Below, piece by piece: positions 61,681-64,000 of a stretch of DNA of 64,000 nucleotides (the stretch's first letter is position 1; the number at the start of each line of letters is the position of its first letter). Source of the DNA: Methylobacter sp. S3L5C (lineage in GTDB: Bacteria > Pseudomonadota > Gammaproteobacteria > Methylococcales > Methylomonadaceae); assembly GCF_022788635.1 (NCBI RefSeq), contig NZ_CP076024.1:186001-250000 (forward strand), in the 5' to 3' direction. Made by a program: the position numbers and the translations under genes. Under the pieces are notes generated by a model. The model was not told where the DNA came from, searched no databases, and worked only from the letters and a program-made list of their open reading frames with translations.

Positions 61681-61755
61681 TTAGCTCCTTGGCATTTTTT
61701 AGGCTGACAAAAATCTGATAAACTGTTTTATAAACAACTTTAACTTTAAAATACG

Positions 61756-62316
61756 ATGGCCAAAAAACTGTTACAAAAACTATTAAATAAGTTTGTCCCT
61801 GACCATAACGTAATTAAACAGCACAAAAATCTGCAGTTTCTGGGCGATAAACTGCACGATCCCAATCTCTGGCATTTAAATAGAAGCTCAGTCGCTATGG
61901 CTTTTGCCGTAGGTCTTTTTTGTGCCTGGATTCCAACCCCCGGTCAAATGGCAATTGCGGCGGTAGGCGCATTTTATTTAAGGGGGAATTTACCGATTGC
62001 TATCGCGCTGGTTTGGATAACCAACCCTGTCACCATGCCGCCATTATTTTACTTTGCTTATCTGGTTGGACTTTCGGTGCTAAATCTCCCCGCCACCTCT
62101 TTTTCACTGGATGCCGTATTATCGGGTGACATATTGTTTCCGTTTCTGACTGGTTGCCTGCTTATAGGTTTAGTGTGCGCTACTACAGGCTATTTCGGCA
62201 TTAACTATTTCTGGCATTATCATGTCGCCAAAAAATGGGCCGACAGGAAACAAACACGCAAGAATCCTTCTTCAAAAAAGAATCCGTTCAAAGCCGTTAG
62301 TTACGATAAACAGTAA
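61756..62316 (+). CDS. DUF2062 membrane protein
   Basis: 186 residues. The DUF2062 domain spans about 40-160: SVAMAFAVGLFCAWIPTPGQ, then NLPIAIALVWITNPVTMPPL, then a pair of helices with GCLLIGLVCATTGYFGINYF. Three to four membrane segments; tail very basic (RKQTRKNPSSKKNPFK). Function is unknown; the family is common in gammaproteobacteria beside comEC and lol genes, as here. Divergent from comEC with a 75-base gap. Confidence 0.85.
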   Translation: MAKKLLQKLLNKFVPDHNVIKQHKNLQFLGDKLHDPNLWHLNRSSVAMAFAVGLFCAWIPTPGQMAIAAVGAFYLRGNLPIAIALVWITNPVTMPPLFYFAYLVGLSVLNLPATSFSLDAVLSGDILFPFLTGCLLIGLVCATTGYFGINYFWHYHVAKKWADRKQTRKNPSSKKNPFKAVSYDKQ

Positions 62317-62352
62317 CTTCTGGATAAATTCGCAAAGATATCTTAAAAATTT

Positions 62353-62498
62353 CTCACCACGAAGACACGAAGAAAAAAATTTAAAGCCTGCCCGACTTGG
62401 CTGTTTTCGACTCCGCTCAGCGAAAGATTTAACCTTAAACTGCCCAATTTAGGTAACCCAAAAAAGACCAATTATTTTCTTCGTGTTTTCGTGGTGAA
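62353..62498. repeat. 146 bp inverted-repeat element, MITE-like
   Basis: ctcaccacgaagacacgaag (62353-62372) and cttcgtgttttcgtggtgaa (from 62478) face each other around ~105 bases, forming a small element with terminal inverted repeats and no gene. It sits between the convergent DUF2062 and lolD stops and matches the repeat at 53648. Confidence 0.75.
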
Positions 62499-62503
62499 TA
62501 AAA

Positions 62504-63184
62504 TTAACCAACAATCAAGCCATCTTCCATGTGCAAAACCTTGCCCATACGTGACGCCAGGTCATGATCATGAGTCACTACCAAAAAGCTGACATTCAGT
62601 TCCTGATTTAACTCCAGCATTAACTGATAAACCTGATCGGCAGTTTTACTGTCAAGATTGCCGGTAGGTTCATCGGCCAATATCAAACTTGGTTTGTTAA
62701 TTAATGCCCTTGCCACGGCTGCACGCTGCCTTTCGCCACCGGATAACTCACCCGGTTTATGTTCAATACGATGACCTAAACCTACCCGCTCCAATAATTC
62801 ACTGGCACGAATACGTGCTTGCTTTACCGTCTCTCCGCCAATCAATAAAGGCATCGCCACATTTTCCAGAACCGTAAACTCGCCTAATAAATGATGCGAC
62901 TGATAAATAAATCCTAAGGATTTATTCCTTAATTTAGCCAGCTTTCCGGCACTAACTTGATTAATGTTAACCCCATCCAAAACGACCTCGCCACCACTGG
63001 CTTTTTCCAGACCGCCCAAAAGGTGCAACAAGGTACTTTTACCTGAACCTGACGCGCCCATAATGGCAACACGCTCACCAACGCCAATATTTAAATTAAC
63101 GCCTCTCAGAACCTCAACATCCAAACCACCTTGGTCATAGCGCTTGGTTAGTTGGTGACAATGTAAAATGCTGGTTTTATTCAT
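62504..63184 (-). CDS. lolD: LolD, lipoprotein-releasing ABC ATPase
   Basis: 226 residues. Walker A GASGSGKSTLLHLLGG, signature LSGGERQRAAVARALINKPS, Walker B LILADEPTGNLDSKTA. With LolC/E it frees lipoproteins from the inner membrane for outer-membrane sorting. It overlaps the upstream permease gene by eight bases (63177-63184), as lolC-lolD usually do. The whole protein is present. Confidence 0.95.
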   Translation of the reverse strand: MNKTSILHCHQLTKRYDQGGLDVEVLRGVNLNIGVGERVAIMGASGSGKSTLLHLLGGLEKASGGEVVLDGVNINQVSAGKLAKLRNKSLGFIYQSHHLLGEFTVLENVAMPLLIGGETVKQARIRASELLERVGLGHRIEHKPGELSGGERQRAAVARALINKPSLILADEPTGNLDSKTADQVYQLMLELNQELNVSFLVVTHDHDLASRMGKVLHMEDGLIVG

Positions 63185-64000
63185 ATCTAAGAACTTCCGC
63201 TGGATTTATTCGGGATGCCTGCCAGGCAGGATAAATCGTCGCCAATAAGGACAGAAAAAAGGCCATGCCGGCAATCGCATAAACATCCGACCATACCAAC
63301 TTGGAAGGCAATTCACTAATGTAATAAACATCAGCAGCCATAAATTGAACATGAAATAATTTTTCAATGGCCGGTACGATGGTTTCAACATTTAACGCCA
63401 GCAATACTCCACCTAGTGTTCCCAGTGCCGTACCCACTACTCCGATAATCGAGCCTAACACCATAAAGATACCCATCACTGAACCCGAGGTCAGCCCTTG
63501 GGTTTTTAGAATAGCGATATCACCGCGTTTATCAGTGACTACCATTACCAGCGTAGAAACAATATTAAACGCAGCTACCGCGACTATCAATAACAGGATA
63601 ATAAACATCACCCGTTTTTCTGTCTGAATGGCCTTAAAGAAATTGTTATGCGCCAGCGTCCAATCACTGACCTGATATTCGTCATAAAGAGCCGTTGCCA
63701 ATGAGCGCGTAATTTGCGGCGCATTAAACAAATCATCCAGCTTAATACGCAGGCCTGAAACTGAACCTTCCAAACGAAATAACTTGGACGCATCCTCAAT
63801 ATTAATCAGTGCCATGTTACGATCATACTCATACATTCCGACCTGAAAAACACCCACCACAGTAAAGCGCCGCATTCTTGGCACAATACCTGCCGGTGTA
63901 GAATTAATTTGTGGACTGATTACAGTGATTTTATCCCCCGTCATCACCCCTAAATACTTGGCCAGTTCAACACCCAAAACAATACCGTATTGACCGGCAA
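63177..64000 (-). CDS. LolC/LolE-type permease, C-terminal part (partial)
   Basis: About 274 residues; the gene continues past the right edge, so roughly the N-terminal third is missing. Visible: periplasmic MacB-like segment (YGIVLGVELAKYLGVMTGDK, ITVISPQINSTPAGIVPRMR), then FtsX-type helices (VMFIILLLIVAVAAFNIVST, DKRGDIAILKTQGLTSGSVM) and the end YPAWQASRINPAEVLRYE. It pairs with LolD by overlap. Whether it is LolC, LolE or the fused LolF cannot be told from this part. Confidence 0.88.
   Translation of the reverse strand, partial: AGQYGIVLGVELAKYLGVMTGDKITVISPQINSTPAGIVPRMRRFTVVGVFQVGMYEYDRNMALINIEDASKLFRLEGSVSGLRIKLDDLFNAPQITRSLATALYDEYQVSDWTLAHNNFFKAIQTEKRVMFIILLLIVAVAAFNIVSTLVMVVTDKRGDIAILKTQGLTSGSVMGIFMVLGSIIGVVGTALGTLGGVLLALNVETIVPAIEKLFHVQFMAADVYYISELPSKLVWSDVYAIAGMAFFLSLLATIYPAWQASRINPAEVLRYE

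Overview
The window reads as a gammaproteobacterial chromosome. The evidence is the housekeeping order rlmE-ftsH-glmM-tpiA-secG-tRNA-Leu, the yhbY/greA-carB-carA block, and argH, comEC and lolCD nearby. The moderately AT-rich composition and gene neighbourhoods would fit a Methylococcales methanotroph, but no methane-oxidation gene is present, so that placement is only a guess.

Layout. 1-9660: end of an ABC exporter gene, a secreted thermonuclease-like protein, a BON lipoprotein, then an unusual pair, a 1827-residue GltB-like glutamate synthase followed by a CysJ-like diflavin reductase. 10156-35069: what looks like a ~25 kb integrative element in the 3' end of tRNA-Leu(GAG). Its right part (25.7-34.8 kb) is a P4-satellite-like replication and control module, all leftward: tyrosine integrase, AlpA-type regulator, small regulators, Toprim primase, D5/P4-type helicase, SSB and a Mor-like activator, with iteron clusters flanking the primase genes. 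Its left part (10.54-25.67 kb) is a 15.1 kb non-coding satellite array of 67-114 bp modules organised into near-identical higher-order units of 2,679, 2,783 and 2,048 bp.

35.1-47.7 kb is ordinary housekeeping: protein export (SecG), glycolysis (TpiA), cell-wall precursor (GlmM), membrane proteolysis (FtsH), 23S rRNA methylation (RlmE), YhbY, GreA, carbamoyl phosphate synthesis (CarAB) and arginine synthesis (ArgH). CarAB and ArgH serve the same pathway and are divergently arranged.

47.7-59.4 kb is an accessory region. A secreted subtilisin-like protease gene has its signal-peptide end separated from its body by an ISNCY-type insertion; a PrcB-like secreted protein follows it. Then come an AIM24-family protein, a PLP-dependent decarboxylase, an IS630 copy with a -1 frameshift transposase, and the remains of a diversity-generating retroelement: a collagen-like/DUF1566 variable protein and a truncated avd, with no reverse transcriptase or template repeat in the window. 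59.4-64 kb returns to core functions: ComEC, a DUF2062 protein, LolD and the C-terminal part of a LolC/E permease.

The most unusual items are the satellite array inside the tRNA-Leu element, the P4-like control and origin architecture beside it, and the orphan retroelement target.
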